The notes under the pieces: model-generated
The model's database searches: none
What the model was told of the DNA's origin: nothing
Seen by the model: only the letters and a program-made list of their open reading frames with translations
Assembly (NCBI GenBank): GCA_038235275.1
Contig: JBBSUC010000030.1
Location: forward strand, 1 to 64,000
DNA length: 64,000 bases
Direction of reading: 5' to 3'
Source of the DNA: Persicitalea sp038235275
GTDB taxonomy: Bacteria > Bacteroidota > Bacteroidia > Cytophagales > Spirosomataceae
Part shown: in pieces, positions 17,681 through 26,320 of the stretch
Layout: each line of letters starts with the position of its first letter
Position numbering within the stretch: the first letter of the stretch is position 1
Position numbers and translations under genes: made by a program

Positions 17681-17727
17681 GTTGAAGTGTTCAATTTATA
17701 GATACTTCAATACTTCAATACTTCAAC
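17681..17727. repeat. Inverted octamer repeat between the TPR gene and thrS
   Basis: Three perfect tandem copies of TACTTCAA (17703-17726) are preceded by one reverse-complement unit, GTTGAAGT (17681-17688), which pairs perfectly with ACTTCAAC (17720-17727). The whole starts one base after the TPR stop codon and ends four bases before the thrS ATG. Confidence 0.8.
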
Positions 17728-17731
17728 AATA

Positions 17732-19675
17732 ATGAATATAAACATCACCCTTCCTGACGGCTCGATTAGGGAATATCCAAGCGGAGTTTCGGCTTTTGAA
17801 ATTGCCCTTAGTATAAGTGAAGGTTTAGCACGTAATGTGCTTTCGGCCAATGTCAATGGGGAGGTTTGGGATGCTAATCGGCCCATTGAGCAGGATTCCT
17901 CGGTCAAGCTTTTGACTTGGAACGACGCCGAGGGACAGGCGACATTTTGGCACTCTTCGGCGCACCTTTTGGCCGAGGCGCTGGAAGCGCTGTATCCCGG
18001 CGTGAAGTTTGGTACCGGACCTTCGATTGAGAAGGGTTTTTATTACGATGTGGACTTAGGTGAAAAAACGCTTTCCAGCGACGACTTTGCCGTCATAGAA
18101 AATAAAATGAAGGAACTGGCCCGCGAGAAAAACGAATATGTGCGACAGCCCATTAGCAAGGCCGACGCTACAAAGTTCTTCACCGAAAAGGGCGACGAAT
18201 ACAAACTTGAACTCATCGACGGCCTGGAAGACGGGCAGATTACGCTGTATACCCAGGGTGGCTTTACCGACTTGTGTCGGGGGCCGCACATCCCGAATAC
18301 AGGCGCGGTGAAGGCGGTCAAGTTAACCAACATTGCCGGAGCGTATTGGCGCAACAATCAGGAAAATAAGCAGTTGACCCGGATTTACGGCATTACTTTT
18401 CCCAAGCAAAAAGAACTCGACGAATACATCTTTCAGGTAGAGGAAGCGAAGAAACGTGACCACCGGAAGCTGGGTAAGGAATTGGAACTGTTTGCCTTTT
18501 CGGAAAAAGTGGGTCAGGGGTTGCCCCTGTGGTTGCCCAAGGGTGCTATGTTGCGGGAGCGGCTGGAAAGCTTCTTGAAAAAAGCCCAGCTCCGGGCGGG
18601 TTATCTACCCGTCGTAACGCCGCACATCGGCAGCAAGGCACTTTACGAAACTTCGGGCCACTGGGAAAAGTACGGCAAGGATTCTTTCCAGCCCATCAGG
18701 ACGCCTGACGCGGACGAAGAATTTATGCTTAAACCCATGAACTGCCCGCACCACTGTGAGATCTATAAAACCAAGCCCCGCTCCTACCGCGACCTGCCGC
18801 TGCGACTGGCCGAGTTCGGCACCGTCTATCGCTACGAGCAGAGCGGCGAGCTGCACGGCCTGACCCGTGTGCGCGGTTTCACGCAGGACGACGCCCACAT
18901 TTTCTGCCGCCCCGACCAGGTAAAAGCGGAATTTATCAAAGTGATCGACCTGGTGCTTTATGTTTTCAAAACGCTGGGTTTTGATGATTATAGCGCCCAA
19001 ATATCACTGCGTGATCCTGAAAATAAAGCGAAGTACATCGGGAGCGACGAGTTGTGGGAAAAGGCGGAGTCGGCCATTATCGAAGCCGCCGCCGAGCGGG
19101 ATTTAAGTACCGTCACCGAATTAGGCGAAGCGGCTTTTTACGGCCCCAAGCTTGATTTCATGGTGCGCGACGCCCTGGGCCGCAAGTGGCAGTTGGGCAC
19201 CATCCAGGTAGATTACAACCTGCCCGATCGCTTTGAATTGGAGTACATCGGCTCCGACAACCAAAAGCACCGTCCGGTGATGATTCACCGCGCGCCCTTT
19301 GGCTCGATGGAGCGGTTTATCGCGATCCTCATCGAGAACACAGCGGGACAGTTTCCGCTATGGCTTTCACCCGACCAAATTGCTATTTTGCCCATTTCCG
19401 AAAAATACTCCAACTACGCCGACGAGGTTTTCTTCGCCCTGCAGGACGACGACATCCGGGGTTTCGTGGATCACCGCGACGAGAAGATCGGGCGTAAAAT
19501 CCGGGATGCCGAAATTATGAAAGTACCCTATATGCTTATCGTGGGCGAAAAGGAGCAGAATGACCACATGGTTTCGGTGCGAAAGAAAGGCGAAGGTGAT
19601 CTGGGTTCCATGTCCTGGTCGGAGTTCTCGGACCTTTTTCAAAAAGAAATTAAGGAGAATTTGGCAGGTTTTTGA
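17732..19675 (+). CDS. thrS: Threonyl-tRNA synthetase
   Basis: It charges tRNA-Thr. The protein is 647 residues, the full-length form. A TGS domain occupies residues 1-62. The editing domain follows, with HSSAHLLAEAL at about 72 and the KGFYYD segment. The class II catalytic core has motif 2 in VYRYEQSGELHGLTRVRGF and the zinc-site region MNCPHHCEIY, and motif 3 includes APFGSMERF. The C-terminal anticodon-binding domain begins near LSPDQIAILPIS. It leads the common block thrS-infC-rpmI-rplT. A repeat hairpin occupies nearly all of the short gap upstream. Confidence 0.98.
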   Translation: MNINITLPDGSIREYPSGVSAFEIALSISEGLARNVLSANVNGEVWDANRPIEQDSSVKLLTWNDAEGQATFWHSSAHLLAEALEALYPGVKFGTGPSIEKGFYYDVDLGEKTLSSDDFAVIENKMKELAREKNEYVRQPISKADATKFFTEKGDEYKLELIDGLEDGQITLYTQGGFTDLCRGPHIPNTGAVKAVKLTNIAGAYWRNNQENKQLTRIYGITFPKQKELDEYIFQVEEAKKRDHRKLGKELELFAFSEKVGQGLPLWLPKGAMLRERLESFLKKAQLRAGYLPVVTPHIGSKALYETSGHWEKYGKDSFQPIRTPDADEEFMLKPMNCPHHCEIYKTKPRSYRDLPLRLAEFGTVYRYEQSGELHGLTRVRGFTQDDAHIFCRPDQVKAEFIKVIDLVLYVFKTLGFDDYSAQISLRDPENKAKYIGSDELWEKAESAIIEAAAERDLSTVTELGEAAFYGPKLDFMVRDALGRKWQLGTIQVDYNLPDRFELEYIGSDNQKHRPVMIHRAPFGSMERFIAILIENTAGQFPLWLSPDQIAILPISEKYSNYADEVFFALQDDDIRGFVDHRDEKIGRKIRDAEIMKVPYMLIVGEKEQNDHMVSVRKKGEGDLGSMSWSEFSDLFQKEIKENLAGF

Positions 19676-19779
19676 TTTTTCCTTATTATTATAGCGTATT
19701 GGCACTATTTTTTCGGCCTCTATTAACGTGACATCCACTTTTCAACCTTAAATCTAATTTTTTTACAAAAAAACACTCT

Positions 19780-20337
19780 ATGGCATTAAGATCCCCACGC
19801 TCACGCGGCAGATACCGAGTACCCGAAGAACCTTACAAAGTCAATGAACGCATTCAGGCGCGCGAAGTCCGCGTAGTCGGCGACAACGTCGAAATTGGCG
19901 TGTACGACATCAACAAAGCGCGGGCCATCGCCGAGGCGCAGGGCCTGGATTTGGTGGAAATTGCCCCCACTGCCACGCCGCCCGTTTGTAAGGTGGTAGA
20001 TTACTCGAAATTCAAGTACGAGCAAAAGAAGAAACAAAAGGAGATCAAAGCCAAGGCGCAACGCGTGGTCATCAAGGAAATCCGTTTCGGCCCCAATACC
20101 GACGACCACGACTTCGATTTCAAGCTGAAACACGCCATGGAGTTTTTAAAAGAGGGTGCCAAGGTGAAAGCCTACGTTCACTTTGTGGGGCGTACTATTG
20201 TTTTCAAGGAGCGGGGCGTCAATATTTTGAGCCGTTTTTCAGAAGCCTTGGCCGAAGTCGGCAAGGTCGAGATGGAGCCAAAACTGGAAGGCAAGCGAAT
20301 GACGATTATTCTGGCACCGACGGCACCTAAAAAATAA
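19780..20337 (+). CDS. infC: Translation initiation factor IF-3
   Basis: It binds the 30S subunit and checks start-codon selection. The 185-residue product has the N-domain (VNERIQAREVRVVGD, GLDLVEIAPTATPPVCKVVDY), a lysine-rich linker (YEQKKKQKEIKAK) and the C-domain (KEIRFGPNTDDHDF, VGRTIVFKERG, LEGKRMTIILAP). The start is an ordinary ATG, not the rare AUU used for autoregulation in E. coli. The stop is followed at once by an octamer array, and rpmI starts only 198 bases later. Confidence 0.98.
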   Translation: MALRSPRSRGRYRVPEEPYKVNERIQAREVRVVGDNVEIGVYDINKARAIAEAQGLDLVEIAPTATPPVCKVVDYSKFKYEQKKKQKEIKAKAQRVVIKEIRFGPNTDDHDFDFKLKHAMEFLKEGAKVKAYVHFVGRTIVFKERGVNILSRFSEALAEVGKVEMEPKLEGKRMTIILAPTAPKK

Positions 20338-20341
20338 TTTT

Positions 20342-20377
20342 GAATGAGAGAATGAGAGAATGAGAGAATGAGAGAAT
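20342..20377. repeat. Tandem octamer array (GAATGAGA)4 after infC
   Basis: Four perfect copies of GAATGAGA plus a partial fifth start four bases after the infC stop codon. The unit differs by one base from the GAATGAGT/GAATGAGG units at the end of ligA. Confidence 0.9.
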
Positions 20378-20427
20378 TTATTCTTCTTTTTCCAGCATTC
20401 CAACTTTTTAACCGCTAACGTTTTCTA

Positions 20428-20473
20428 GAAAAAGCCCTGATGGAACCATGTGTTCAGTCGGGACTTTTTTTTT
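20428..20473 (+). terminator. Terminator-like hairpin before rpmI (possible attenuator)
   Basis: AAAAAG-CCC-TGA pairs with TCA-(GTC)-GGG-A-CTTTTT, a bulged stem followed by a run of nine T. It lies between infC and rpmI, where ribosomal-protein leaders often carry attenuators controlled by L20. The stem is imperfect and I cannot show L20 binding sites. Confidence 0.45.
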
Positions 20474-20495
20474 GCGTGATAATCCCGTATTTTTG
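20472..20495 (+). promoter_or_regulatory. Candidate rpmI-rplT promoter
   Basis: TATTTTTG at 20488-20495 fits the -7 element, with TTG 13 bases upstream at the end of the terminator T-run. The leader to the rpmI ATG would be about 35 bases. This would let L35 and L20 be made independently of infC. Confidence 0.4.
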
Positions 20496-20535
20496 CGGGC
20501 TGTTTAAACTTTACATCTTTTTAAAGACGATTTTT

Positions 20536-20733
20536 ATGCCTAAAATGAAAACATTGTCCGGCGCCAAGAAGCGATTCAAGCTGACGGGTACCGGAAAAAT
20601 CAAGCGCAAACACGCCTTCCACAGCCACATCCTGACCAAGAAGTCCACTAAGCGCAAGCGCCGCCTAGTGAAAACGGGCCTTGTAGATGTGACGGAAAAG
20701 CAGCGCGTACTGCTCATGCTGGGATTGAAGTAA
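20536..20733 (+). CDS. rpmI: 50S ribosomal protein L35
   Basis: This is a 65-residue basic ribosomal protein. The ATG of MPKMKTLSGAKKRFKLTG is the family start; the open frame reaching 32 codons further upstream runs through the hairpin and is not coding. The typical KIKRKHAFHSHILTKKSTKRKRRL is present. It is followed after 98 bases by rplT. Confidence 0.97.
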   Translation: MPKMKTLSGAKKRFKLTGTGKIKRKHAFHSHILTKKSTKRKRRLVKTGLVDVTEKQRVLLMLGLK

Positions 20734-20831
20734 TTCAGTACTCTAGTCTTTATTCCATTGGTTTAAGTTTCCACCCGATTGTCGGTATTTAAGTCTCATA
20801 GCAGCACCGACTCTCAAAAAACAATTTTATT

Positions 20832-21176
20832 ATGCCACGTTCAGTGAACCACGCCGCGTCGCGGGCCCGACGCAAGAAGATTTTAAATATGGCCAAGGGC
20901 TACTTCGGTCGCCGCAAAAACGTTTGGACCGTTGCCAAGAATGCCGTTGAAAAAGCGATGGGCTACGCTTACATCGGTCGCAAGCACAAGAAAAGAAACT
21001 TCCGCGCTCTATGGATCCAGCGGATTAACGCCGCCACCCGGCAGCACGGAATGTCCTATTCGGCTTTCATGGGTAAGCTCAATACCAGCGGTATCGAATT
21101 GAACCGCAAAGTACTGGCCGACCTGGCCATGAATCACCCCGAAGCCTTCAAGGCTATCGTCGATAAAGTAAAGTAA
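20832..21176 (+). CDS. rplT: 50S ribosomal protein L20
   Basis: A 114-residue ribosomal protein that binds 23S rRNA and is needed early in 50S assembly; in several bacteria it also represses its own operon. The start MPRSVNHAASRARRKKIL and the motifs GYFGRRKNVW and AYIGRKHKKRNFRALWI are standard. A strong terminator closes the operon 16 bases later. Confidence 0.98.
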   Translation: MPRSVNHAASRARRKKILNMAKGYFGRRKNVWTVAKNAVEKAMGYAYIGRKHKKRNFRALWIQRINAATRQHGMSYSAFMGKLNTSGIELNRKVLADLAMNHPEAFKAIVDKVK

Positions 21177-21191
21177 AAACAGCGCTTTCCA

Positions 21192-21221
21192 AACCCTCAC
21201 CCTAATCGGTGGGGGTTTTTT
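21192..21221 (+). terminator. Terminator of rpmI-rplT
   Basis: AACCCTCACC pairs with GGTGGGGGTT (one G-T pair) around a 6-base loop and is followed by T6. Confidence 0.88.
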
Positions 21222-21361
21222 ATTTGTTCAAGTACCAACTGTCTTAGTTACCTTCTTCCGAGCTTTGCGTCAGAAGCTCATATTGAGGGAACGGTTCTTT
21301 AACCATTTCACTGTTAACCTAAATTCACGCAGCGGGGCGCCCCGCTTTAACCTAAAAAGAA

Positions 21362-21988
21362 ATGTTAGAACAACTTATGGGCTTGATCCAGGAACACTCC
21401 CAGGAGGCCGTCGTAAAAAACCCCGAAGTTCCCAACCAACACAATGATGACGTGATGCAAACCCTGCTGGGCTCGATCATGGGCGGTATGCAGCACGAAG
21501 CCCAAAGCGGTAACGTGGGGGGGCTGATGGGATTGCTTTCGGGTAAATCCGTTGACCCAAACCATTCTTCCAGCCTGATGAGTAACCCCATCGTGGCGGG
21601 TATTGCGGGCAAAGCCATCCATAGCATCATGGAGAAATTTGGTATGTCCAACTCGACGGCCGGCGGCATCGTAGCCTCGGTTCTGCCGGGTGTTATTGGC
21701 AGCCTCATCAACAAAACCCGCAATTCAAGCGACGGCAGCATCGACTTCAACAGCATCCTCGGCAACCTGATGGGTGGTAGCCGGGCAAGTGGCAACGCTG
21801 GTGTGCAAGCCGGAGGCGGTGGCTTCGACTTTAACCAAATTGGCTACGCCTTGGCAGATGGCAAGCTCGACATGAACGACCTCATGCGCGTAGGCGGAAG
21901 CCTGATGGGTGGTGGCAACTCAAACCAGCAACAAGGCAGCGGAGGCATGGACCTCGGCGGAATGCTGGGGGGATTATTTGGTAAGTAG
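21362..21988 (+). CDS. DUF937-like glycine-rich protein
   Basis: A 208-residue protein without signal peptide or membrane segment, resembling the DUF937/YidB group, whose function is unknown. It has short helical repeats with Leu-Met-Gly patterns (LMGLIQEHSQEAVV, IVAGIAGKAIHSIMEKFG, IVASVLPGVIGSLINK). Its C-terminus is rich in Gly, Met, Asn and Gln (DLGGMLGGLFGK). It is transcribed alone between terminators. The family assignment rests on pattern recognition only. Confidence 0.7.
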   Translation: MLEQLMGLIQEHSQEAVVKNPEVPNQHNDDVMQTLLGSIMGGMQHEAQSGNVGGLMGLLSGKSVDPNHSSSLMSNPIVAGIAGKAIHSIMEKFGMSNSTAGGIVASVLPGVIGSLINKTRNSSDGSIDFNSILGNLMGGSRASGNAGVQAGGGGFDFNQIGYALADGKLDMNDLMRVGGSLMGGGNSNQQQGSGGMDLGGMLGGLFGK

Positions 21989-22023
21989 TTCTTCAGTTGA
22001 CAGTTGAAAATAAATAGTTTAAT

Positions 22024-22057
22024 AGAGCGAAGTCAATTCATTGGCTTCGCTCTTTTT
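22024..22057 (+). terminator. Terminator after the DUF937-like gene
   Basis: AGAGCGAAG pairs perfectly with CTTCGCTCT and the stem extends inward with a G-T pair to about 13 bp; T5 follows. It separates this gene from dnaK. Two copies of the heptamer CAGTTGA lie just upstream (21994-22007). Confidence 0.88.
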
Positions 22058-22211
22058 GTCTTTATCCAGAAAATTCCCTTCCTCCATCCTACTTTTATAC
22101 TTTTCTTCTCTATTCTGCCAATTTGGCACAAACCATCACCTCCATCAATCCTGGTACAAGCTTTTTGGTAGTTCCTTTCAGAAATCAACTTCAACCAAAA
22201 CAACTGATATA

Positions 22212-24119
22212 ATGGGAAAAATAATTGGCATAGACTTAGGAACGACCAACTCCTGCGTGGCTGTGATGGAGGGTAACGAACCCGTAGTAATTCCGAACAG
22301 CGAAGGCGCCAGGACCACTCCGTCCGTAGTGGCTTTTATGGACAACGGCAACGGTGAGCGCAAAGTAGGTGCCCCTGCCAAGCGCCAGGCCATCACCAAC
22401 CCGACGCACACCATCAGCTCCATCAAGCGCTTCATGGGTAGGCGGTTTGGAGAAGTGACTAGCGAAATGAAGACCATTGCCTACGACGTAGAAAAAGGTC
22501 CTAACAATACACCGCGCGTCAGGATTGGCGATCGGCAATACACGCCGCAGGAAATCTCCGCACTGATTCTGCAAAAAATGAAGCAGACCGCCGAGGATTA
22601 CCTGGGCCAAGAGGTGACCGAGGCTGTGATAACAGTTCCCGCTTACTTCAACGACGCCGAGCGCCAGGCTACGAAAGAAGCCGGCCAAATTGCTGGATTG
22701 GATGTGAAGCGCATCATCAACGAACCCACTGCGGCTGCCCTCGCCTACGGCTTGGACAAGCAGCATAAGGACATGAAGATCGCTGTCTTCGACTTAGGCG
22801 GCGGCACTTTCGATATCTCCGTCCTGGAACTGGGCGACGGTGTTTTTGAAGTGAAAGCAACCGATGGCGATACCCACCTGGGTGGCGATGACTTCGACCA
22901 GGTTATCATCAACTGGTTGGCCGAGGAATTTAAAAAAGACGAAGGAATCGACCTGACGCAGGACCCGATGGCTCTCCAGCGCTTGAAAGAAGCTGCCGAA
23001 AAAGCCAAAGTAGAGCTTTCCAGTTCCACGCAAACGGAAATTAACCTGCCTTACATTTTCCCGATCAATGGAATCCCCAAGCACTTGGTGCGGACGTTGA
23101 CGCGGGCGAAATTCGAGCAACTGGCCGACGAACTGTTCAAGCGTATGATGGAACCTTGCCGCAAGGCGATCAAGAACGCCAACATCAGCACCAGCGACAT
23201 CGACGAGGTTATTCTGGTCGGTGGTTCGACCCGAATTCCGAAGGTACAGGAGGAAGTAGAGAAATTCTTTGGTCGCAAGCCGTCCAAGAGCGTCAACCCC
23301 GATGAGGCCGTTGCCGTAGGCGCAGCCATTCAGGGTGGCGTGCTGACGGGCGAGGTAAAAGACGTGCTGTTACTCGATGTGATTCCGCTGTCATTGGGTA
23401 TCGAAACCCTGGGTAGCGTGTTCACTAAGCTAATCGAGTCCAATACAACGATTCCTTCCAAGAAGACAGAGACGTTCTCGACGGCGGCTGATAACCAACC
23501 CTCCGTAGAAATCCACGTCCTGCAAGGAGAGCGGCCTTTGGCTAACCAAAACCGCACGCTGGGACGTTTCCACCTCGACGGCATTCCGCCCGCACCGCGT
23601 GGCGTTCCCCAGGTAGAAGTCACCTTCGATGTGGATGCCAACGGTATCCTCCATGTCTCGGCCCGCGATAAGGGTACGGGCAAGGAGCAGAAAATCCGCA
23701 TTGAGGCATCGAGCGGCCTGACCGACGCCGAAATTGAGCGGATGCGTCAGGAGGCGAAAGCCAACGAGGAGTCGGATAAGACCGAGCGCGAGAAGATCGA
23801 TAAGATCAACGCGGCCGACACGCTGATTTTCAGCACCGATAAGCAGCTCAAAGAATACGGCGATAAGCTTTCCGCTGATAACAAATCAGCTATCGAAGGG
23901 GCTTTGGCCGAACTGCGCACCGCGCACCAGAGTCAAGACGTAGCTGCCATCGACACCGCTATGGAAGGACTGAATACCGCTTGGGCAGCCGCCTCGCAGG
24001 AAATGTACGCGGCTGGTCCGGAAAGTGACCCAATGGCGGGCGCACCTAACGGCCCGGCCTCTGAGGATGTCAACGTCGAAGAAGACGTTACGGACGTTAA
24101 CTTTGAAGAAGTCAAATAA
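22212..24119 (+). CDS. dnaK: Chaperone DnaK (Hsp70)
   Basis: This is an ATP-driven chaperone for nascent and damaged proteins. The ATG of MGKIIGIDLGTTNSC is chosen (635 residues). A frame open 57 codons further upstream is hydrophobic but lies in the leader and is not family sequence. Motifs are IDLGTTNSCVAVMEG, then AVFDLGGGTFDISVLELGD, VILVGGSTRIPKVQ, the substrate-domain DVIPLSLGIET, and the acidic tail NVEEDVTDVNFEEVK. No grpE or dnaJ is adjacent. I see neither a CIRCE element nor a clear heat-shock promoter in the leader. Confidence 0.98.
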   Translation: MGKIIGIDLGTTNSCVAVMEGNEPVVIPNSEGARTTPSVVAFMDNGNGERKVGAPAKRQAITNPTHTISSIKRFMGRRFGEVTSEMKTIAYDVEKGPNNTPRVRIGDRQYTPQEISALILQKMKQTAEDYLGQEVTEAVITVPAYFNDAERQATKEAGQIAGLDVKRIINEPTAAALAYGLDKQHKDMKIAVFDLGGGTFDISVLELGDGVFEVKATDGDTHLGGDDFDQVIINWLAEEFKKDEGIDLTQDPMALQRLKEAAEKAKVELSSSTQTEINLPYIFPINGIPKHLVRTLTRAKFEQLADELFKRMMEPCRKAIKNANISTSDIDEVILVGGSTRIPKVQEEVEKFFGRKPSKSVNPDEAVAVGAAIQGGVLTGEVKDVLLLDVIPLSLGIETLGSVFTKLIESNTTIPSKKTETFSTAADNQPSVEIHVLQGERPLANQNRTLGRFHLDGIPPAPRGVPQVEVTFDVDANGILHVSARDKGTGKEQKIRIEASSGLTDAEIERMRQEAKANEESDKTEREKIDKINAADTLIFSTDKQLKEYGDKLSADNKSAIEGALAELRTAHQSQDVAAIDTAMEGLNTAWAAASQEMYAAGPESDPMAGAPNGPASEDVNVEEDVTDVNFEEVK

Positions 24120-24133
24120 TCTATCATACCCCG

Positions 24134-24168
24134 AAAATCCCCACTTCCAGCCGGGAGTGGGGATTTTT
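24134..24168 (+). terminator. dnaK terminator
   Basis: AAAATCCCCACT pairs perfectly with AGTGGGGATTTT around a short loop, followed by further T residues; it starts 15 bases after the dnaK stop. Confidence 0.92.
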
Positions 24169-24283
24169 ATTCCATGACCCCGCCTTTTGAGCATAAAATT
24201 TTACAGTATTCAGACCTACGTGCGAGGGCAATCTGTGGTACTCTTTTTTAAAAATAAATCGCGCAATCAATAAACAACAATAC

Positions 24284-24499
24284 ATGAATCAAAACATCAG
24301 TTCTCCCGAATTGGCCTACCTTTCACCCACGACGCGCGAAAGAGCCATCATGTTAGCACAGGAGCTAATCAACACCAACCAATTGACTCCGGCCGAAGCC
24401 ATCCGCACGGCTATTCTCCAGGCTAAGAACTGGGCGGTTAAAAGCATCAATCGCAGCGTTTGGAAGAAATTGAAGCAGGTCGATAGCGAAGGACTATGA
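24284..24499 (+). CDS. Small helical protein coupled to an SDR
   Basis: A 71-residue protein. Its core (SPTTRERAIMLAQELINT, then TPAEAIRTAILQAKNWA) resembles a short domain seen in small bacterial proteins of the pattern V/T-RE-KAI-IAN-LL...A-AIA...A..WA; the function is unknown. Its stop overlaps the ATG of the following dehydrogenase by four bases (ATGA), so translation is coupled. The chance that it is real is good because the start, length and overlap all fit. Confidence 0.75.
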   Translation: MNQNISSPELAYLSPTTRERAIMLAQELINTNQLTPAEAIRTAILQAKNWAVKSINRSVWKKLKQVDSEGL

Positions 24500-25326
24500 T
24501 CGATTCATCTCTAAAATTTAAGGGACAAACGGTAATCGTCACGGGTTCATCTTCGGGAATTGGCCAGGCTTGTGCCATTTATTTTGGCGGCTTGGGGGCC
24601 AATGTAGTCGTGAACTACCACAATGATGAGGACGGAGCCAATGAAACTCTGGAAAAAGTAAAAGAGGGCGGCGGTGATGGAATTATTGTCCAGGCCGACG
24701 TGAGCAAGGAAGAGGACGTACTATCTATGTTCGACCAGACGATCAAGAAATTTGGTCGGCTGGATGTTATGGTGAGCAATGCGGGAATGCAGGTGGATTC
24801 ACCTTTCCTGGAAATGACAACCAAGCAATGGCAGAAAGTAATCGACGTGAATCTTACGGGACAATTTATCTGCATTCGGGAAGCCGCAAAGCAGTTTGTC
24901 AAGCAGTCGCCCAACGAAAACAAGGGTAAAGCCATCAATAATGACCTCGCCATCGGCAAAATCGTCATGATGAGTTCGGTCCACGATGTTATTCCCTGGG
25001 CGGGTCACGTGAACTACGCCGCTTCCAAGGGCGGTGTTTCCATGATGATGAAGTCTGTTTCGCAGGAATTGGCCCCTTATAAAATTCGGGTTAATTCCAT
25101 CAGCCCCGGTGCCATCAAAACGGCTATTAACAAGTCGGTGTGGGAGAAGCAGGAGAGTTTAAATGAACTGATGAATCTTATCCCCTACCGCCGCATTGGT
25201 ACCGCCGAAGACGTAGCCAAAGCTGTGGCCTGGTTGGCGTCCGATGAATCGGATTACGTAAATGGAGAAACGCTTTATATAGATGGAGGCATGACGCTGT
25301 ATCCTGAGTTTGCGGATAACGGCTGA
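24496..25326 (+). CDS. SDR-family oxidoreductase, glucose 1-dehydrogenase-like
   Basis: A 276-residue classical short-chain dehydrogenase/reductase. It has the NAD(P) motif TGSSSGIG at about residues 16-23, NAG in VMVSNAGMQ, catalytic Ser in MMSSVHDV, and the YAASKGG motif with Tyr and Lys. PGAIKTAIN and a C-terminal YIDGGMTLYPEF follow. The overall pattern is closest to bacterial glucose 1-dehydrogenases, but substrate cannot be assigned from sequence. It is coupled to the small protein upstream and ends at a bidirectional terminator. Confidence 0.9.
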   Translation: MIDSSLKFKGQTVIVTGSSSGIGQACAIYFGGLGANVVVNYHNDEDGANETLEKVKEGGGDGIIVQADVSKEEDVLSMFDQTIKKFGRLDVMVSNAGMQVDSPFLEMTTKQWQKVIDVNLTGQFICIREAAKQFVKQSPNENKGKAINNDLAIGKIVMMSSVHDVIPWAGHVNYAASKGGVSMMMKSVSQELAPYKIRVNSISPGAIKTAINKSVWEKQESLNELMNLIPYRRIGTAEDVAKAVAWLASDESDYVNGETLYIDGGMTLYPEFADNG

Positions 25327-25410
25327 TTCAGTTGACCTGTCCGCCCACGGTCAGTCACTGCTGTGCGTATGGACAGTTTATCTGCTTCGGATTTTGTGAA
25401 AATATCTACA

Positions 25411-25440
25411 AAAAAGCTCAGCCTTGCGGTTGAGCTTTTT
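25411..25440. terminator. Bidirectional terminator between SDR and PorT-like genes
   Basis: AAAAAGCTCA pairs perfectly with TGAGCTTTTT and the inner bases extend the stem; T-runs lie on both strands. It serves the two convergent genes. Confidence 0.92.
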
Positions 25441-25448
25441 TGCTTTTG

Positions 25449-26120
25449 TTAAAAAATGGCGAAGCCTACGGTGGCTTGGAATAGGCTGCCTTTTCTTTTA
25501 AGCTGGGAATTGAAATTCGCGTCGTCGGTATTGGCATTAATAATATTGGAGGCATTGCCTTCGTAGCGCAGGTCGATGCTCAAGTTACCAATGTCCACGC
25601 CCACCCCGGCTTGATAACCCAGCGCCGCTGCTTTGTAATTATCCTTTACGGAGTTTGCCCCGACCGCATTGAGAGCTTCACGGAGGCCGCTATTCTTCGA
25701 TAATTGAAGCGAGGCAATAGGTCCGGCGTTAATTCTAAAAAAATCACCGAGGCGGAAGCCTACCAACACAGGAACGTCAAAGTTGGTAAAGCGCACATCG
25801 ATTTTGCCATTTGGCTGCGAACTTGTAGCAGAACGAAATACATTGACTGATCCCCCCTTCTGCGACAGCAACAATTCCGGTTGCAGGTAAATGCTGCTGC
25901 CCAGCCGCATGAACACCCCACCTACAAAGCCCGTCAGAGTAGCATTTGTGTTGCCGATGCTAACATTAGGGTCATTAGACGAAACCACATCACCGCCCTT
26001 CAGGCTCGAAAGGTTGGCCCCTGCCTTGATACCAAATTTGAAATTACGACTCTGCGCGTACCCGGCGGTCGTCATAGAAGCCAAGGCAATGATAAAGATG
26101 ATTTTCTTGAAAAATTTCAT
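25449..26120 (-). CDS. PorT-like outer-membrane beta-barrel protein
   Basis: A 223-residue protein with a signal peptide (residues 1-22, ending GYAQ) followed by alternating strands typical of the small PorT/outer-membrane barrel families of Bacteroidota. Examples are FKFGIKAGANLSSL, SIYLQPELLLSQKGG, FDVPVLVGFRLGDFF and the final FQATVGFAIF. Its role is unknown; some relatives support type IX secretion, but no other por genes are present. It is transcribed alone. Confidence 0.85.
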   Translation of the reverse strand: MKFFKKIIFIIALASMTTAGYAQSRNFKFGIKAGANLSSLKGGDVVSSNDPNVSIGNTNATLTGFVGGVFMRLGSSIYLQPELLLSQKGGSVNVFRSATSSQPNGKIDVRFTNFDVPVLVGFRLGDFFRINAGPIASLQLSKNSGLREALNAVGANSVKDNYKAAALGYQAGVGVDIGNLSIDLRYEGNASNIINANTDDANFNSQLKRKGSLFQATVGFAIF

Positions 26121-26320
26121 AGCTGATCTGTTTTAGTCAAAATAGCAGGAAGCTATAATTCTCGTACCATTGGTCGAATTAATCAAAGGGCTGGAAACTT
26201 TGGGCTGGAAACTTTTCCCCAGCAGGATTCACCACTATTATGAATTAGGGAGGACGAGAAAGGCATTTGGTACAGATTTAGTGCGCATTTTTTTTTGTAA
26301 AAGACCCCTTACTAATCCTT

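Noticed and set aside
22041..22211. A 57-codon hydrophobic N-terminal extension of DnaK
   Set aside because: The extension lies in the leader after a terminator and is not DnaK sequence; MGKIIGIDLGTTNS is the family start.
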